Below are positions 35,675 through 44,255 of a stretch of DNA of 46,261 nt, in pieces. Under the pieces are notes generated by a model. It did not search any database, had not been told where the DNA came from, and saw nothing but the letters and a program-made list of their open reading frames with translations. Position 1 is the first letter of the stretch, and the number at the start of each line of letters is the position of its first letter. The stretch is taken from positions 1-46,261 of the forward strand of contig PKXU01000159.1 in NCBI GenBank assembly GCA_003132445.1. The letters are read 5' to 3'. The translations under genes were made by a program, and so were the position numbers. This DNA is from Acidobacteriaceae bacterium. Its GTDB lineage: Bacteria > Acidobacteriota > Terriglobia > Terriglobales > Acidobacteriaceae.

Positions 35675-38128
35675 ATGAAGCGCATCAATAAAGTCGCTGT
35701 TCTTGGCGCCGGGACCATGGGCGCCCGGATCTCCGCCCATTTCGCCAATGCCGGCGTTCCCAGCTACCTGTTCGATATTGTTCCCCCTGACGCCGATGGC
35801 CCCGCACGAAACAAGATAGCTGCGGCGGGACTCGATGCCGCAAAAAAATCCAAGCCAGCGGCGTTCATGGAGCCCTCGCTCGCCCGGCTCGTCACCGTAG
35901 GCAATTTCGAAGACGACCTCAAGAAGCTTGCCGAGGTTGATTGGATTATTGAAGCCGTGGTGGAAAACCTCGAAATCAAACGGTCTTTGCTGCGGAAAGT
36001 AGAAGCCGTGCGCAAACCTGGGAGCATGGTTACTACCAACACCAGTGGCTTGCCCGTCGGCAAGATTGCCGAAGGATTCTCCGACGACTTCCGCCGCTCC
36101 TGGTTTGGAACGCATTTCTTCAATCCGCCACGCTACATGCGCCTGTTGGAAATTATTCCTACGGCCGACTCCGATCGCGCGGCCATCGATGCCGTCGCTC
36201 ACTTCAGCGATGTGCGTCTAGGCAAGGGCGTCGTTATGGCCAAAGATACGCCCAACTTTATCGGCAATCGCATCGGCACATTCTCAGTATTGAACGTTAT
36301 GCGCCTGATGCAGGAGATGGGCCTGAGCGTTGAAGAAGTCGACGCACTCACGGGACAGGCCGTAGGCTGGCCCAAGTCCGCCACATTCCGCACCATCGAC
36401 CTGGTCGGACTCGACATTCTTGGCCACGTGGTCGGCAACATGACCACCAATGTCCACGACGAGCGCAGCGATCTTCGCTTGCCTGAATTCTTCGGGAAGA
36501 TGCTGGAGCGCAAATGGCTGGGCGATAAAACCAAAGGTGGCTTCTACAAGAAAAATGTAGGGCGGGCGCCCTCGCCCGCCGAATCTGCCAAACAAGACGA
36601 ACGCCTCGCGCTCGATTGGAAGACGCTGGAATACCATCCGCGCCAGAGGCCAAAATTTCCCGCCCTCGACGTTGCCAAGAATATCGAGGACACGGGAACC
36701 CGTCTGCGAACACTGCTTGGCCTCAACGGCAGCGGCCCGCAGAAAAACGACAAAGCCGGCGCATTTCTTTGGGCTGCGCTCTCCGATCTTTGGACTTACT
36801 CCGCCAACCGCGTGCCAGAAATTTCTGATTCCATCGTTGAGATCGATCGTGCCATGCGCCTTGGCTTCAACTGGGAACTCGGCCCCTTCGAATTGTGGGA
36901 CGCAGCCGGCATCGAAGCCACGACCGCACGAATGAAACAAGAAGGCAAGCCGGTGGCAGCCAATGTGGAGAAACTGCTGGCCGCGGGCCAAAAGTCATGG
37001 TACGACGACGATCCGAAATCGCCGGCTGCACGCAAGTACTGGGACTTGCCCAGCAGCAACTGGGAAGCGGTCGAGGTCCCTCCTGGCGTGTGGTCGGTGA
37101 CGGTCGCGAAGAAATCCAACGGGGTGGTCAAGAAGAATTCCGGAGCATCGCTCGTCGATCTCGGCGACGGTGTGGCTTGCATCGAGTTCCACAGCAAGAT
37201 GAACTCGCTCGGCTCCGACATCATCAGCCTGATTATTCAATCGCTTAAACCCGGCGGTCCCGACGATGGCTTCGACGCGTTCGTCATTACCAACGACGCG
37301 ACGAATTTTTCCGTGGGCGCGAACTTGATGCTGCTACTTATGAGCGTGCAGGAAGAAGAGTGGGACGATGTCGACCTCGCGATCCGCCAATTCCAGGGGA
37401 TGACGCAGGCAATCAAATTCTCGCCGAAGCCGGTCGTCTCCGCACCGTTCGGGCTGTGCCTGGGAGGCGGCACGGAAATTTCCCTGCACGCCGCCGCGCG
37501 CCAACCGCATGCCGAACTCTATACCGGATTGGTCGAAGTCGGCGTTGGTTTGTTGCCCGGCGGCGGTGGCTGTAAGGAAATGCTCCTGCGAGCCGTCGAT
37601 AGCGCCGCAGCATCGCGCGGAAAAGTTTCCGGCGAGGCGCTCGCTGGCTCCGTCGAAATGATGGAAGCGATGAAGAAAGCGTTCGAGGCCATTGCAACGG
37701 CCAAGGTCGCAACGTCCGCACATGAAGCTCGCGGCCTTGGTTTCCTCTCCGATTCCGATCGCATCACCATGAACCGCGAACGCGTGCTCTCCGACGCCAA
37801 GGCGCGTGCCCTTGAACTCGCTCGTGCGGGATACGAGCCGCCAATTCCCCGCACCGACATTCCCGCTCCGGGCGAAAGCCTTCTGGCTGCGCTCAAAATG
37901 GGCGTTCACCTCATGCGTCAAGGCGATTTCATCACCGACTACGAAGTAAAACTCGGCGGAAAAATTGCCGAAGTCCTATGCGGTGGCAACATCACGCCGG
38001 GCACCCCGGTGAGCGAACAATACATTCTCGACCTAGAACGCGAAGGCTTCAAATCGCTCTGCGGAGAAAAGAAAACGCAGGAAAGGATTCAGTACATGCT
38101 GAAAACGGGGAAGACGCTAAGAAACTAA
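35675..38128 (+). CDS. fadN: 3-hydroxyacyl-CoA dehydrogenase / enoyl-CoA hydratase, FadN-type
   Basis: The 817-residue protein has the dehydrogenase first: NAD-binding KVAVLGAGTMGARISAHFANAG, catalytic H147 in FGTHFFNPP, 3HCDH C-terminal domains to ~residue 460. A crotonase-type segment follows at ~500-690 (IEFHSKMNSLGS, FGLCLGGGTEISLHAAAR). This N-to-C order matches FadN rather than FadB, in which the hydratase is first. The two steps hydrate enoyl-CoA and oxidise the hydroxy-acyl-CoA in fatty acid beta-oxidation. Residues V295-A302 are encoded by a REP-like palindrome. Other fad genes (39514, 42380) are nearby on the same strand. Confidence 0.93.
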   Translation: MKRINKVAVLGAGTMGARISAHFANAGVPSYLFDIVPPDADGPARNKIAAAGLDAAKKSKPAAFMEPSLARLVTVGNFEDDLKKLAEVDWIIEAVVENLEIKRSLLRKVEAVRKPGSMVTTNTSGLPVGKIAEGFSDDFRRSWFGTHFFNPPRYMRLLEIIPTADSDRAAIDAVAHFSDVRLGKGVVMAKDTPNFIGNRIGTFSVLNVMRLMQEMGLSVEEVDALTGQAVGWPKSATFRTIDLVGLDILGHVVGNMTTNVHDERSDLRLPEFFGKMLERKWLGDKTKGGFYKKNVGRAPSPAESAKQDERLALDWKTLEYHPRQRPKFPALDVAKNIEDTGTRLRTLLGLNGSGPQKNDKAGAFLWAALSDLWTYSANRVPEISDSIVEIDRAMRLGFNWELGPFELWDAAGIEATTARMKQEGKPVAANVEKLLAAGQKSWYDDDPKSPAARKYWDLPSSNWEAVEVPPGVWSVTVAKKSNGVVKKNSGASLVDLGDGVACIEFHSKMNSLGSDIISLIIQSLKPGGPDDGFDAFVITNDATNFSVGANLMLLLMSVQEEEWDDVDLAIRQFQGMTQAIKFSPKPVVSAPFGLCLGGGTEISLHAAARQPHAELYTGLVEVGVGLLPGGGGCKEMLLRAVDSAAASRGKVSGEALAGSVEMMEAMKKAFEAIATAKVATSAHEARGLGFLSDSDRITMNRERVLSDAKARALELARAGYEPPIPRTDIPAPGESLLAALKMGVHLMRQGDFITDYEVKLGGKIAEVLCGGNITPGTPVSEQYILDLEREGFKSLCGEKKTQERIQYMLKTGKTLRN
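36561..36580 (+). repeat. REP-like palindrome inside the fadN coding sequence
   Basis: GGCGGGCG (36561-36568) and CGCCCGCC (36573-36580) form a perfect 8-bp stem with a 4-nt loop. It is in frame, encoding residues around GRAPSPA between KGGFYKK and the next conserved block. Confidence 0.7.
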
Positions 38129-38156
38129 AGCTCCCTACACCTCGAACTCGGAAAAC

Positions 38157-38441
38157 TCACCCCGCCGCGACGTGCGCAAATCTGCGCACCGCCGGTTGCC
38201 GTGCCTGCTTCGCCCGCCAGAGATCGTACTGCGACTGCATGTTCATCCATAGTTCCGGCGTCGTTCCCAATGCCGCCGCCAGGCGGATCGCCATCGCCGC
38301 GGAGATCCCGGCCTTACCGTTCAATACGCGCGACAAAGTGACACGCGTAACCCGCAGATGTGCCGCTGCCGCTGATACGGCCAAGCTCCCGAGATATTCC
38401 CGGAGAACTAACCCAGGGTGGGGTGGATTGTGCATGCGCAT
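38157..38441 (-). CDS. higA: HigA-family antitoxin
   Basis: The 94-residue protein has an XRE-type helix-turn-helix: LREYLGSLAVSAAAAHLRVTRVTLSRVLNGKAGISAAMAIRLAAALGTTPELWMNMQ. That is the HigA signature, with the HPG..LREYL lead. It follows the toxin higB on the same strand with a 54-nt gap, the usual order for HigBA modules. Confidence 0.93.
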   Translation of the reverse strand: MRMHNPPHPGLVLREYLGSLAVSAAAAHLRVTRVTLSRVLNGKAGISAAMAIRLAAALGTTPELWMNMQSQYDLWRAKQARQPAVRRFAHVAAG

Positions 38442-38495
38442 GGACGACTCCTTGCTCCTGTATGTCGGTCCGTAAGACCGTAATTGGACATCGCA

Positions 38496-38774
38496 TTAGT
38501 GGTAATCCTGATAGTCAACGAGAACAGCATCCTCCCCTTCAAACTGGAACGTTAGACGCCAGTTTCCACTGACGCTGACCGCCCAATGACCTCTGAATTC
38601 TCCGGTCAGCGGGTGAAGCTTCCATCCCGGAGCTTTCATATCTGCGGGCTGGTTCGCGTTATCAAGGGCGAATAGTTGCAAACGCAGCTTGCTGGCATGC
38701 TTTGCCTGAATTCCGGTCTTCGACCCAGTGTGAAAAAACTTCTCCACGCCTCGGTGCCGGAAGCTCTTGATCAC
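38496..38774 (-). CDS. higB: HigB-family mRNA interferase toxin
   Basis: The 92-residue RelE-superfamily toxin has IKSFRHRGVEKFFHTGSK, KHASKLRLQLFALDNANQPADM, WKLHPLTGEFRGHWAVSVSGNWRLTF and a C-terminal VDYQDYH, the HigB pattern. I start at GTG 38774: the typical family start is (M/V)IKSF, and a 17-nt-spaced promoter covers the possible upstream ATG at 38795. HigB cleaves mRNA on ribosomes. It is transcribed with higA, and divergently from the DUF3455 gene. Confidence 0.9.
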   Translation of the reverse strand: MIKSFRHRGVEKFFHTGSKTGIQAKHASKLRLQLFALDNANQPADMKAPGWKLHPLTGEFRGHWAVSVSGNWRLTFQFEGEDAVLVDYQDYH

Positions 38775-38780
38775 CTGTAT

Positions 38781-38809
38781 AGTGTAACGCTGCATGTTAC
38801 ACACGTCAA
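38781..38809 (-). promoter_or_regulatory. higBA promoter with palindromic operator
   Basis: On the minus strand TTGACG (38809-38804), a 17-nt spacer and TACACT (38786-38781) end six bases before the higB GTG, predicting a leaderless message. A perfect 7-bp inverted repeat GTGTAAC (38782-38788) / GTTACAC (38796-38802) around 7 nt overlaps the spacer and -10 and is a likely HigA binding site. Confidence 0.65.
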
Positions 38810-38812
38810 GTC

Positions 38813-38843
38813 TTGATCGGCGGTCCGTCAGCCCTGCTACAAT
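38813..38843 (+). promoter_or_regulatory. Candidate promoter of the DUF3455 gene
   Basis: TTGATC (38813-38818), a 19-nt spacer and TACAAT (38838-38843) end six bases before the ATG at 38850; there is no ribosome site. It runs back-to-back with the higBA promoter, their -35 elements 3 bp apart. Confidence 0.45.
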
Positions 38844-38849
38844 CGCCTC

Positions 38850-39425
38850 ATGCGAAAACCATTCCTGGCTGACGTTGCGTTCATTGGCCTGGCCGTTGTT
38901 TTCGGTTCAAGTTTTATCGCTAATGCTCAAACCAGCGCGCAGAACGACGCTCCCGCACAAGAAACTGCGCCCGACGTTCCCGATGCAATTGCCGTTCCCG
39001 CCGGCCTGCAACCCGTGCTGTTCGTTCGCGCCAAGGGATCGCAGATCTATACCTGCCAGTCCGGAACGGATGGCAAGTACAGCTGGACGCTCAAGGGCCC
39101 TGAGGCCGCGTTGAAAGATCGCAAGGATAAAGTCATCGGGCAGCATTCCGCTGGCCCGACCTGGAAGCTGAAAGATGGCAGTGAAGTAACCGGCAAAGCC
39201 GTTGCACATGTGGAGTCTCTCGATGAGAACTCAATTCCCTGGCTGCTGGTGAATGTTGAAAGCCACGCCGGCAAAACTGGGCTGTTAACCAACGTGACGA
39301 CGATCCAGCGCGTGCACACACACGGCGGCAAACCTGGCAACGACCCTTGCGATGAGTCGCACAAAGGCGCGGAAACGAAGAGTGATTACACCGCCGACTA
39401 TTATTTTTTCGCGGCAGCCAAGTGA
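38850..39425 (+). CDS. Secreted DUF3455-family protein
   Basis: The 191-residue protein has a signal peptide (cleavage near FIANAQT, residue ~27), then the DUF3455 pattern: [49 protein letters not shown] and [13 protein letters not shown], with Cys pairs. The family has no assigned function. The ATG lies six bases after a -10-like box with no ribosome site, so translation may be leaderless. Confidence 0.87.
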   Translation: MRKPFLADVAFIGLAVVFGSSFIANAQTSAQNDAPAQETAPDVPDAIAVPAGLQPVLFVRAKGSQIYTCQSGTDGKYSWTLKGPEAALKDRKDKVIGQHSAGPTWKLKDGSEVTGKAVAHVESLDENSIPWLLVNVESHAGKTGLLTNVTTIQRVHTHGGKPGNDPCDESHKGAETKSDYTADYYFFAAAK

Positions 39426-39463
39426 TGGCCGTGCGGAGAAGCCAGCGCAAAAATGGGAACATC

Positions 39464-39495
39464 TAATACACAGTTTGCCTAATACATGGTTTGCC
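39464..39495. repeat. 16-bp tandem repeat upstream of fadA
   Basis: TAATACACAGTTTGCC and TAATACATGGTTTGCC (14 of 16 identical) are directly adjacent, ending 18 nt before the thiolase start. They could be a regulator site, or a short duplication. Confidence 0.6.
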
Positions 39496-39513
39496 GAAAA
39501 ACGGAGAAATGTT

Positions 39514-40692
39514 ATGCGTGAAGTCATCATTGCCTCTTCAGTTCGTACGCCCGTAGGACGCGCCTACAAAGGCGCGCTCCGTTCTACTCGCCCCGATGAA
39601 CTCGCCGCAGTTGCGATCAAAGGCGCTCTTGAGCGTGTGCCGCAACTCGATCCGAAAGAAATTGAAGACGTCATTTTGGGCTGTGCCATGCCTGAGGCCG
39701 AGCAGGGCATGAACGTGGCCCGCATTGCCTCGCTGCGCGCGGGCCTTCCGGTGGAGGTTTCGGCGCTCACCATCAACCGCTTCTGTTCTTCGGGGCTGCA
39801 GTCCATTGCCATGGCGGCTGAACGCATCATGAGCGGAGGTGCGGAAGTAATTGTCGCCGGCGGTACGGAATCCATGTCGATGATTCCCATGGGCGGGCAC
39901 AAGATCTCCCCAAACCCATGGCTCGTCGATCACTATCCCGATGCATATCTTTCCATGGGACTCACTGCCGAACGGGTCGGACAGCGGTTCGGTATTGCAC
40001 GACAGGCGGCGGATGAATTCTCCTTGCGCAGTCATCAGAAAGCGCTGGCGGCGATTCAAGCAGGAAAGTTCGACGAGGAAATTGTGCCGGTGCCAGTGAT
40101 TTTCAGCACACCCAATGGATCGAAGCCGAAACGTCAGGAAATCACTTTCAAGACCGACGAAGGCCCACGTGACGACACGTCACTGGAAGCGCTGCTCGCG
40201 TTGAAGCCGGCATTTCATCTGAAGGGTACGGTAACGGCCGGCAATTCCTCGCAGATGTCGGATGGCGCGGCCGCGGCTGTCGTCATGTCTGCCGAGCGCG
40301 CGAAAGCGTTGGGCATCCAGCCACTGGCGCGTTACGTTTCGTTCGCAACCGCGGGATATAAGCCGGAAGAAATGGGGCTTGGCCCAGTGTTTGCGATTCC
40401 GAAAGCCCTTAAGATGGCGGGACTGAAGCTCTCTGACATTGACGTCATCGAGTTGAACGAGGCTTTCGCGGCGCAGTCGCTGGCCGTAATCCAGGAAGCG
40501 GGATTGGATCCGGAGAAAGTGAATCCAAATGGTGGCGCCATCGCCCTGGGACACCCGCTCGGCTGCACCGGGGCAAAGCTGACGGCGACCGTGATCCGCG
40601 AACTAAAGCGCCGGAAGGGTCGTTACGGCATGGTCACCATGTGCGTGGGCGGAGGCATGGGGGCTGCGGGAATTTTCGAAAATCTGAATTGA
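39514..40692 (+). CDS. fadA: Acetyl-CoA acyltransferase (thiolase), FadA-type
   Basis: The 392-residue enzyme has all three thiolase signatures: nucleophile C91 in [28 protein letters not shown] with the catalytic His (~residue 352), and [11 protein letters not shown] with the second Cys (~residue 382). It releases acetyl-CoA in the last step of beta-oxidation. I take the ATG at 39514, with GGAG eight bases upstream; the open frame before it (39352 onward) is not conserved protein. Confidence 0.95.
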   Translation: MREVIIASSVRTPVGRAYKGALRSTRPDELAAVAIKGALERVPQLDPKEIEDVILGCAMPEAEQGMNVARIASLRAGLPVEVSALTINRFCSSGLQSIAMAAERIMSGGAEVIVAGGTESMSMIPMGGHKISPNPWLVDHYPDAYLSMGLTAERVGQRFGIARQAADEFSLRSHQKALAAIQAGKFDEEIVPVPVIFSTPNGSKPKRQEITFKTDEGPRDDTSLEALLALKPAFHLKGTVTAGNSSQMSDGAAAAVVMSAERAKALGIQPLARYVSFATAGYKPEEMGLGPVFAIPKALKMAGLKLSDIDVIELNEAFAAQSLAVIQEAGLDPEKVNPNGGAIALGHPLGCTGAKLTATVIRELKRRKGRYGMVTMCVGGGMGAAGIFENLN

Positions 40693-40727
40693 CGTCAGGG
40701 CTATAATTCGGCTCAGGAGGGGTTCCC

Positions 40728-41189
40728 ATGACTCTCACCCGCCTTTTTTCCGCAACTCTCGCCTTTTGCTCGTTGCCCTTGTTCGCTCAGGTACAGCTGC
40801 CAAGCAACTCTTCCTCGGCCGCCAACTCGGCCGGGACAAGGCTCACACCCAAATCCCTGGGCGAGCTTTCGGAGCCTTGGCAGATAGTTCCTCATCAGTC
40901 GGACCCGGACACGCCCCAAAATCCAATGGACCACATTCGGATTGATCAGTTCCATTTCGATCAAGGCAAGTCCTATACCGGCGCAACCACATTCACCTTT
41001 AAAGTGGCGCCGGGCTGGGATGGTTCACTGGATGGTGGTGCGACTTGCTACACGATGCGCAGCTACGTGGTCGCACGCGATTCCAAGGATTCTGATTCTA
41101 CGCACATCACCGGCTATTCAACTTGCCAGCCAGCAGCACGCTATGGCGTGAAGACAGCGGTGGAGGGACCGCTTTTGTTGGAACGCTGA
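40728..41189 (+). CDS. Secreted protein of unknown function
   Basis: The 153-residue protein has a signal peptide (LTRLFSATLAFCSLPLFAQVQ), a Ser/Asn-rich linker, and a compact beta-rich domain from ~residue 45 (HIRIDQFHFDQG, TFTFKVAPGWDG, CYTMRSYVVARD) with two cysteines that could form a disulfide. The ribosome site AGGAGGGG is very strong, and TATAAT lies just upstream. I know of no function. The gene directly follows fadA with a 35-nt gap. Confidence 0.75.
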   Translation: MTLTRLFSATLAFCSLPLFAQVQLPSNSSSAANSAGTRLTPKSLGELSEPWQIVPHQSDPDTPQNPMDHIRIDQFHFDQGKSYTGATTFTFKVAPGWDGSLDGGATCYTMRSYVVARDSKDSDSTHITGYSTCQPAARYGVKTAVEGPLLLER

Positions 41190-41340
41190 GCGGATTGCAC
41201 AACACTTCTTTACCCAATTGCTACCCTCTTTGACAGGATTGCGACCTATACTTTTTCTCGGGATGTAATGGTTCTTAGAAAGTAAGGCACCCTCAGCCTT
41301 GCTTTCGGTTGGCTTGTTTTCGGTTGGTAAGAGGTGCTTT

Positions 41341-42201
41341 ATGCGGCTCTCCAGCCTTTGTCTCGCATCGGTTCTCATCTTCTTCTCGTCAGCATTAGCA
41401 CAGCATTCCTCCAGCGGCGGAGGCAATTCTGGCGCTTCAAGCAGCGGCGGATCTCATGCTTCTTTTGGCGGTAGCTCTTCAGCGAGCTCCGCGAGCAGCA
41501 GCGGTGGTTCAGCTGCGCATGGCTCGTCTTCATACGGCTCGTCCTCACACGGATCGTCTTCGCGAGGATCGTCCGCATCGCACACGTCAAGCGCCCAGAA
41601 AGCCCCGACGAACCCGTCCCTGGATGCCACGCGTGAGGGTCGCGATCCAAATGTGCGATTACAAGCCAGGACGGAAATGTCTGGCAGACAGAAATTCATC
41701 TCATTTTTGCGCCATCCCTTTCGAAAATCCGAACCAAAGGCTGCGAAGACTGCCGATCTGCGCTACAGAATCTGCTTTAAAGGCCCGTGTGTGGTCTGCC
41801 CTGCGGGACAGGGCCGCGCAGGTGGGTGCGCCGGGCTGTTTGAGCGTAGACGCGGGATCTGCTCCGCCGGGGAAATCTGGAATGGAGGCAGTTGCCTGCT
41901 GCAGGCCAATTTTCTGGACGATTGCAGCGGGCCGCGGGCAGCCTTAGCGCGGCAGGCACAACGAGCGCAAGCGGCCGAGTCGGCACGGCAAAGCGCTTGC
42001 GTCGCCGGTACGCCGCAGGATTGTTCGAACATGACGCGCGACGCGCAAAGCGAATCCAATCTTTACCAGACGCTACAGGCCAGATATAAGATGTGCCGTC
42101 AGCAGTCGCCGTCGGCACACGCCTTCAGCGCTGTGGGCAGCTGGAGATATTCGCAGGGTTTGCGATCTGATTCCTTGGGCTTCGAATCGGATTATCGCTG
42201 A
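41341..42201 (+). CDS. Secreted Ser/Gly-rich, Cys-rich protein of unknown function
   Basis: The 286-residue protein has a signal peptide (MRLSSLCLASVLIFFSSALAQ). A Ser/Gly/His repeat region follows to ~residue 85 (units such as SSYGSSSHGSSSRGSS, DNA about 41521-41575). From residue 140 on there is a domain with ten cysteines (ICFKGPCVVCPAGQG, CSAGEIWNGGSC, DDCSGPR and CVAGTPQDCS), followed by a helical C-terminal part. It may be an extracellular disulfide-stabilised protein; nothing more can be said. AGAGGTG precedes the ATG. Confidence 0.72.
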   Translation: MRLSSLCLASVLIFFSSALAQHSSSGGGNSGASSSGGSHASFGGSSSASSASSSGGSAAHGSSSYGSSSHGSSSRGSSASHTSSAQKAPTNPSLDATREGRDPNVRLQARTEMSGRQKFISFLRHPFRKSEPKAAKTADLRYRICFKGPCVVCPAGQGRAGGCAGLFERRRGICSAGEIWNGGSCLLQANFLDDCSGPRAALARQAQRAQAAESARQSACVAGTPQDCSNMTRDAQSESNLYQTLQARYKMCRQQSPSAHAFSAVGSWRYSQGLRSDSLGFESDYR

Positions 42202-42226
42202 GTGCGATCGCGTACTTCCGCGCAAT

Positions 42227-42255
42227 TTCAATCGAAGGTTCGCATTTACTATAAC
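42227..42255 (+). promoter_or_regulatory. Candidate promoter upstream of fadE
   Basis: TTCAAT (42227-42232) and TATAAC (42250-42255) are spaced by 17 nt, 124 nt before the fadE start. The -10 is good and the -35 weak. Confidence 0.3.
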
Positions 42256-42379
42256 GGCGCGAAACCTCCATAAACGCCGCAGTGCCTGCTCTATCCTTCC
42301 GTTGCCGTCCCGATTAGAATTGCTGTGTACTTCCGCCGCGCGATTCACTCGGCGGGTCTTCATTGGGGGAGGCAAAAAT

Positions 42380-44179
42380 ATGGCAACTATAACGGCGGTT
42401 CCTAAAGGCAGAATTTCCGGCGGCAGTTTTCTACTGGATTCCAGACAGCCAGAAGAGGTTTTCACGCCTGAAGACTTCAGCGAGCAGCACGAACTGATCG
42501 GCCAAACGGCCGAGGAGTTCGCCGTCAACGAAATTCTGCCCAATGTCGAGAAGATTGAGCACAAGGATTTTTCGGTTTCTCGTGACCTTCTGAAAAAAGC
42601 GGGCGAACTCGGACTCAGCGGCGTCGAGATTCCGGAGGCCTACGGCGGCCTCGAAATGGATAAAGTCACCGCCGCCGTCATTGCCGATCACATTGCGAAG
42701 TACGCCGGCTTCGCCACCACCTGGGGCGCGCACAGCGGCATCGGACTGTTGCCCATCGTGTATTTCGGTACCGAAGATCAGAAGAACAAATATCTGCCGC
42801 GCCTGGCCTCGGGTGAAATTGTTGGCGCCTACGCGCTATCGGAAGCGTCCTCTGGCTCCGACGCTCTTAATTGCCGCGCCCGTGCCGAGCTTTCGTCGGA
42901 TGGAAAACATTACGTGCTGAACGGCGAAAAAATGTGGATCACCAATGCCGGCTTCGCCGACCTGTTCACGGTCTTCGCCAAAGTCAACGGTGAAAGGTTC
43001 AGCGCTTTCCTGGTCGAAAGAAATTTTCCTGGTTTCTCGGTCGGCGCCGAAGAGCACAAAATGGGAATTCGCGGATCGTCGACCTGTCCCATCATTCTCA
43101 ACGATTGCAAAGTTCCGGTTGAAAACCTGTTGGGCGAAATCGGCAAAGGCCACATCATCGCCTTCAATATCTTGAATGTCGGCCGCTTCAAGTTGGGTGC
43201 GATGTGCGTGGGGGGAGGCCGGGTGTCGCTGGAAAATGCCATTGGTTATGCCAAACAGCGCAAGGCCTTCAACAAAGTCATCGCCGACTTCGGGCTGGTG
43301 CGGGAAAAAATTGCCAATATGGCGACGCTGCTTTATGTAGGCGAGTCCCTCGTCTATCGCACCGTCGGGATGATGGATGTTGCTCTCGGCGAAGTCGACA
43401 AATCGGCGGCCGACGCAGGCAAGCAGACCCTCAAAGCGATCGAAGAATACGCCGTCGAGTGCTCCATTATTAAAGTGTGGGGCTCGGAGATGATCGACTA
43501 CGTAGTCGACGAAACCGTTCAGATTTACGCGGGCTACGGATTTGTCGAGGAGTATCCAGCCGAGCGCGCCTACCGTGATGCCCGCATCAATCGCATCTTC
43601 GAGGGCACCAACGAAATCAATCGGCTGATCATTACGGGTTTCCTGCTGAAGCGCGCGATGACCGGGCAATTGCCGCTGATGACGGCGATTAAAAAGTTAA
43701 TGGACGAAGTACTCTCTGGTCCATCGGCGGCGGACGAACTCGAGGGCGCGCTTCCGGAAGAACGAAAATTGGTAGCGCAAGCCAAGAAGCTGGGCCTGTT
43801 CGCGGCTGGCGCTGCGACTCAGAAATACATGCAGGCGATTCAGGATCAACAGGAAATTATGGGCGCCATCGCCGACATGACGATTGAAACCTATGCCATG
43901 GAGTCGGCCGTTCTGCGGGCTCAGAAGATTGTGCAGGCAAAGGGCGAAGAGCGGGCGGCTCTGCCCATCGCGATGACCCGTGTCTATCTAACGCAGGCAA
44001 TGGAAAAAGTGGAATCGGCAGCACGCAAAATAATTGCCGCAGTGGCCGACGGCGATATGATGCGGACTCAACTTGCAATCCTGCGGCGGCTGGCGAAGTA
44101 CGAACCGTTCAACACCATCGAATTGAGGCAGCAAATCGCGCAGAAGATGATCGAGCGAGGGAAATATTCGCTGACTTAA
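42380..44179 (+). CDS. fadE: Acyl-CoA dehydrogenase, FadE-type (long)
   Basis: The 599-residue flavoenzyme introduces the first double bond in fatty acyl-CoA. It has the acyl-CoA dehydrogenase N-terminal helical and beta domains (GVEIPEAYGGLEMD, YALSEASSGSDA, KMWITNAGFAD). The catalytic Glu is probably E408 in RINRIFEGTNEINR. An additional ~170-residue C-terminal helical extension, as in the ~594-residue FadE of Bacillus, is present. The start at 42380 has GGGAGG seven bases upstream. It completes the fadN/fadA/fadE set here. Confidence 0.94.
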   Translation: MATITAVPKGRISGGSFLLDSRQPEEVFTPEDFSEQHELIGQTAEEFAVNEILPNVEKIEHKDFSVSRDLLKKAGELGLSGVEIPEAYGGLEMDKVTAAVIADHIAKYAGFATTWGAHSGIGLLPIVYFGTEDQKNKYLPRLASGEIVGAYALSEASSGSDALNCRARAELSSDGKHYVLNGEKMWITNAGFADLFTVFAKVNGERFSAFLVERNFPGFSVGAEEHKMGIRGSSTCPIILNDCKVPVENLLGEIGKGHIIAFNILNVGRFKLGAMCVGGGRVSLENAIGYAKQRKAFNKVIADFGLVREKIANMATLLYVGESLVYRTVGMMDVALGEVDKSAADAGKQTLKAIEEYAVECSIIKVWGSEMIDYVVDETVQIYAGYGFVEEYPAERAYRDARINRIFEGTNEINRLIITGFLLKRAMTGQLPLMTAIKKLMDEVLSGPSAADELEGALPEERKLVAQAKKLGLFAAGAATQKYMQAIQDQQEIMGAIADMTIETYAMESAVLRAQKIVQAKGEERAALPIAMTRVYLTQAMEKVESAARKIIAAVADGDMMRTQLAILRRLAKYEPFNTIELRQQIAQKMIERGKYSLT

Positions 44180-44200
44180 AACCCGGCTGCGTAAGTCTGA

Positions 44201-44255
44201 ACCACGGAGGACACAGAGTTCCACAGAGCGACCTAGAGTCCTCTGTGCCCCTGTG
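44201..44255. repeat. Inverted repeat with CACAGAG/CTCTGTG arms
   Basis: ACCACGGAGGACACAGAG (44201-44218) and CTCTGTGCCCCTGTG (44241-44255) are partial reverse complements; seven bases, CACAGAG/CTCTGTG, are perfect. They are followed by T-rich sequence, so a role as a fadE terminator is possible. The ACCACGGAGGACACAGAG unit looks like a dispersed genomic repeat. Confidence 0.5.

Noticed and set aside
38775..38804. Upstream starts for higB (38804 and 38795)
   Set aside because: They lie within the -35/-10 promoter; the GTG at 38774 gives the usual family length.
39352..39513. Upstream extension of the thiolase frame
   Set aside because: It overlaps the end of the DUF3455 gene; the thiolase fold and ribosome site begin at 39514.
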